Shown one piece after another: positions 61,685 to 64,000 of a stretch of DNA of 64,000 nt. The position numbers and the translations under genes are program-made. The notes under the pieces were generated by a model. The model ran no database searches, had not been told where the DNA came from, and worked only from the letters and a program-made list of their open reading frames with translations. Source of the DNA: an uncultured Saccharospirillaceae bacterium (GTDB taxonomy: Bacteria; Pseudomonadota; Gammaproteobacteria; Pseudomonadales; Oceanobacteraceae); contig CANMOZ010000012.1 in assembly GCA_947499545.1 (NCBI GenBank), positions 1-64,000 on the forward strand, in the 5' to 3' direction. The number at the start of each line of letters is the position of its first letter. Position 1 is the stretch's first letter.

Positions 61685-62020
61685 ATGATTGAGCACACCC
61701 AACTCTTCAAGTGCTTGTCAGATGAAACCCGTCTACAAGTCAGCCTTCTCATTTACCAAGAGGGAGAATTATGCGTGTGTGAATTAGTGGAAGCGTTACA
61801 AGACAGTCAACCAAAAATTTCTCGCCATCTTGCTCAGTTACGCAACTGTGGCATTTTAGAGGATGTGAGGCGTGGTCAATGGGTATTTTATTCCCTCTCT
61901 AACTGCTTGCCACAATGGGCTATCGATATTTTAAAACTGACGGCTTCGACCAACCCCACTGCGCTCAAGAGGCTTCAATCAAATCTGCGCAACATGAAAA
62001 ACAGGCCACAGTGCTGCTGA
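61685..62020 (+). CDS. arsR: ArsR-type arsenite-responsive repressor
   Basis: The 111-residue winged-helix protein begins with the SMTB/ArsR fold (LFKCLSDETRLQVSLLIYQ). It has the metalloid-binding cysteines C30 and C32 in ELCVCELVEALQ, and the recognition helix SQPKISRHLAQLRNCGIL. A further pair ends the protein (RPQCC). It should repress its own operon until arsenite or antimonite binds. It heads arsR-arsC-acr3, with arsC 40 bases on. Confidence 0.94.
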   Translation: MIEHTQLFKCLSDETRLQVSLLIYQEGELCVCELVEALQDSQPKISRHLAQLRNCGILEDVRRGQWVFYSLSNCLPQWAIDILKLTASTNPTALKRLQSNLRNMKNRPQCC

Positions 62021-62060
62021 CGAGAATGCTGGGTTTCTAATACATGGTAATGATCACACA

Positions 62061-62525
62061 ATGAAAATACTCTATCTTTGCACCCATAATCGCTGTCGTA
62101 GCATTTTGAGTGAAGCCATCACAAACCATTTATCGAAAGGCCAATTAATGGCTTTTAGCGCTGGTAGTCAGCCGGCCAAACAGGTACACCCCCTCACGAT
62201 GGCTTTTCTATCTGAAAGAGGCATACCGACAACTGGGTTACACTGTCAATCTTGGGATGCGTTCAAATCCGATGAGTTTGATGCCGTGATTACCCTCTGC
62301 GACAGCGCCGCCACCGAGAATTGTCCCTTATGGATGGGCACCGCCATCAAGCTTCACTGGCCTCTGCCCGACCCAACTCAGATCACAGGCTCTGAAGCAG
62401 ATATCCGTGCAGCCTTTTATGATGTCATGGATATTATCGAGCAACGTGTTGATCAACTATTGGCTCTAAAGCCTTTATCCCAAACCGAACGCCAAGCAGC
62501 TTTAAAGCAACTGACTGAGGAATAG
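62061..62525 (+). CDS. arsC: Arsenate reductase, low-molecular-weight phosphatase type
   Basis: The 154-residue protein has the phosphatase loop C7-THNRC-R13 ([16 protein letters not shown]). The resolving pair is C80 and C88 ([16 protein letters not shown]), as in the thioredoxin-linked ArsC of plasmid pI258. [16 protein letters not shown] carries the general-acid Asp. It reduces arsenate to arsenite for export by the next gene, nine bases away. Confidence 0.93.
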   Translation: MKILYLCTHNRCRSILSEAITNHLSKGQLMAFSAGSQPAKQVHPLTMAFLSERGIPTTGLHCQSWDAFKSDEFDAVITLCDSAATENCPLWMGTAIKLHWPLPDPTQITGSEADIRAAFYDVMDIIEQRVDQLLALKPLSQTERQAALKQLTEE

Positions 62526-62533
62526 CTTTTTTC

Positions 62534-63565
62534 ATGGGTGTATTTGAACGTTATCTATCTCTGTGGGTAAGCTTATGCATGGCCACAGGTGTATTGTTGG
62601 GAAGTGTGTTTCCTAGCCTATTTCAAAGTTTTGCTGCGCTTGAACTGGCACAAGTCAACATACCGATCGCAATCTTTATTTGGGTCATGATCTACCCGAT
62701 GATGGTTCAAGTCGATTTTTCTTCAATAAGAGAGATCAAGGATAAACCAAAGGGTCTTCTTTTAACGGTGACCGTTAATTGGTTTATAAAGCCTTTTAGC
62801 ATGGCGATCTTAGGTTGGCTCTTTTTTAAAGTGCTTTTTGCAAGCTGGGTAGACCCACAAACGGCATCGGAGTACATCGCCGGCATGATTTTGCTTGGGG
62901 TGGCTCCCTGTACCGCAATGGTATTTGTCTGGAGCCACTTAACAAAAGGGGACCCTAACTACACATTAATTCAGGTATCGCTCAATGATTTGATTATGGT
63001 CGTTGCATTTGCGCCCATTGCTGCCTTTTTATTAGGCGTGAGCGATGTGAGTGTGCCTTGGGACACGTTGATCCTGTCCGTCATTTTATACGTCATCATT
63101 CCTTTGGTTGCTGGTGTGTTAACACGCCGAGCTTTAGATTCCAAACAGGACCACAGCCGTTTAAACGCTTTTACTCAAAGCCTGAAGCCCCTTTCCATCG
63201 CTGGCTTACTGGCAACCGTTATTTTATTGTTCGGATTTCAGGCAACCACCCTATTGGCTAACCCCTTCGCCATAGGGCTGATTGCTATTCCGTTACTGAT
63301 TCAAACTTATGGGATTTTTGCTCTAACCTATGGCGCTGCAAAATACCTGAAGCTGCCTTATAACATTGCTGCACCCGCCAGCTTAATTGGAACCTCCAAC
63401 TTTTTCGAGTTGGCCGTGGCTGTCGCCATTTCTCTGTTTGGTGTGCAATCAGGTGCCGCTCTGGCAACCGTTGTTGGTGTACTCGTCGAAGTGCCCGTTA
63501 TGTTGACGCTGGTTCATTTCGCTAACCGAACTCAACACTGGTTCAAAAATCACCAAGCGGCCTGA
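62534..63565 (+). CDS. acr3: ACR3-family arsenite efflux permease
   Basis: The 343-residue inner-membrane protein has about ten membrane helices. The ACR3 signature [21 protein letters not shown] contains C126, needed for arsenite transport. [20 protein letters not shown] and [21 protein letters not shown] (the latter in TM 9) are also typical. It exports arsenite using the proton gradient. It ends one base from the stop of the convergent fliJ. Confidence 0.95.
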   Translation: MGVFERYLSLWVSLCMATGVLLGSVFPSLFQSFAALELAQVNIPIAIFIWVMIYPMMVQVDFSSIREIKDKPKGLLLTVTVNWFIKPFSMAILGWLFFKVLFASWVDPQTASEYIAGMILLGVAPCTAMVFVWSHLTKGDPNYTLIQVSLNDLIMVVAFAPIAAFLLGVSDVSVPWDTLILSVILYVIIPLVAGVLTRRALDSKQDHSRLNAFTQSLKPLSIAGLLATVILLFGFQATTLLANPFAIGLIAIPLLIQTYGIFALTYGAAKYLKLPYNIAAPASLIGTSNFFELAVAVAISLFGVQSGAALATVVGVLVEVPVMLTLVHFANRTQHWFKNHQAA

Positions 63566-63566
63566 G

Positions 63567-63998
63567 CTAAGAGGCTTTTAAGCTGGCAAGTCTGCTCGCT
63601 GTATCATTAATAAACTGCTGCATTCGTTTTTCTTCCATGACCAGCTGTTCTTGCTGGTCTCGCTTAACCAGTTTTTCAAATAAAAGACGCTTACTGCGAA
63701 CACTGGCGTACAACTCTAACACTTGATGACGTCTGTCCTGATGCAGTTTTATGCGCTCCGCTTGCTGAACAATGGCAATGTCTAATTGAACAATGAAGTG
63801 TGCATTTTGCTTCATCAAGCTTGCCGCTTTTTTCCCAACCGCAGCCTGACCTTCCAAATACTCTTCTTTATAAGTAATGAGCTCTTGTTTTTTATTTTCA
63901 TCTTGGGTTAACGCTTGAGTCACACTCCCCAAAAGCTCTAAAACTTCTTGCTCTTTTGTCTGCATGAGCTGCAATAGGAACTCGTATCGGCCTGCCAT
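63567..63998 (-). CDS. fliJ: Flagellar export chaperone FliJ
   Basis: The 143-residue protein is one long alpha-helical coiled coil with heptads of Leu, Ile and Val separated by Lys/Glu/Gln (LQLMQTKEQEVLELLGSV, ERIKLHQDRRHQVLELYAS, ending with RLASLKAS). This is the FliJ pattern. FliJ docks on the FliI ATPase ring and the FlhA gate. The ATG at 63996-63998 is at the window edge; fliI would be expected just beyond. Assignment is by pattern, so moderate to good. Confidence 0.85.
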   Translation of the reverse strand: MAGRYEFLLQLMQTKEQEVLELLGSVTQALTQDENKKQELITYKEEYLEGQAAVGKKAASLMKQNAHFIVQLDIAIVQQAERIKLHQDRRHQVLELYASVRSKRLLFEKLVKRDQQEQLVMEEKRMQQFINDTASRLASLKAS

Positions 63999-64000
63999 GC

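Noticed and set aside
1-64000. CRISPR arrays, rRNA operons and insertion sequences
   Set aside because: No regularly spaced repeats, rRNA-like stretches or transposase genes with terminal repeats were seen.

Overview
The window looks like the chromosome of a marine, motile, Gram-negative gammaproteobacterium (Oceanospirillales/Hahella/Marinobacter-like). The evidence is the lolA-rarA-crcB-serS order known from pseudomonads and relatives, KDO synthesis genes, flagellar genes, and a chemosensory cluster joined to an HptB/HsbR/HsbA switch. The genus cannot be fixed from sequence alone, and no rRNA, tRNA or CRISPR array was seen.

Layout. 1-6.8 kb is the right end of a prophage: a DUF2303-like gene tail, a tiny membrane protein, an antirepressor, a DEDDh exonuclease, a family-B-type DNA polymerase, a VRR-NUC nuclease, an SNF2 helicase and a small excisionase-like protein, all on +, facing a tyrosine integrase on -. 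Right of it, 7.0-7.36 kb is a headless fragment of a periplasmic solute-binding protein gene, probably split by the prophage. 7.5-18.2 kb is mixed chromosome: an outer-membrane-type protein, argS, a MarC-family protein, the thioredoxin co-chaperone cnoX, a GAF-GAF-HD-GYP cyclic-di-GMP hydrolase and several uncharacterised exported proteins.

18.4-24.6 kb is an accessory stretch: a large secreted alpha/beta hydrolase, an RsgA-type GTPase, a secreted C10 (streptopain-family) cysteine protease and an NleD-like M91 zinc metalloprotease of the kind delivered by type III secretion. 24.6-31.3 kb is housekeeping (serS, crcB, rarA, lolA, a pseudouridine synthase) plus a YrbL-like kinase-fold protein and a gluzincin-type protein. 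31.4-36.8 kb is flgJ-flgK-flgL with a very long FlgK. 37-41.5 kb holds a PAP2 phosphatase and a surface-sugar operon (manC-kdsC-kdsB). 41.8-45.6 kb holds a tandem Usp protein, azoR, a solute-binding protein, a clear OspF/SpvC/HopAI1-family phosphothreonine lyase and a fungal-type cytosine deaminase.

45.7-58.0 kb is one long minus-strand signalling block: STAS, cheY, cheA, cheW, a four-PAS receptor, cheR, cheD, cheB, then hsbA, hsbR and hptB. It couples an array with adaptation enzymes to a partner-switching module that in Pseudomonas aeruginosa sets the motility/sessility choice. 58-64 kb has a lipoprotein, a solute-binding protein, a DUF1460 protein, an arsR-arsC-acr3 arsenic operon and fliJ at the edge.

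The most striking content is the pair of predicted MAP-kinase-inactivating effectors, NleD-like (23.6-24.6 kb) and SpvC-like (44.4-45.1 kb), in one 22-kb span together with a secreted cysteine protease. This suggests a bacterium that attacks or lives with a eukaryote. No secretion apparatus is in the window, so delivery is inferred.
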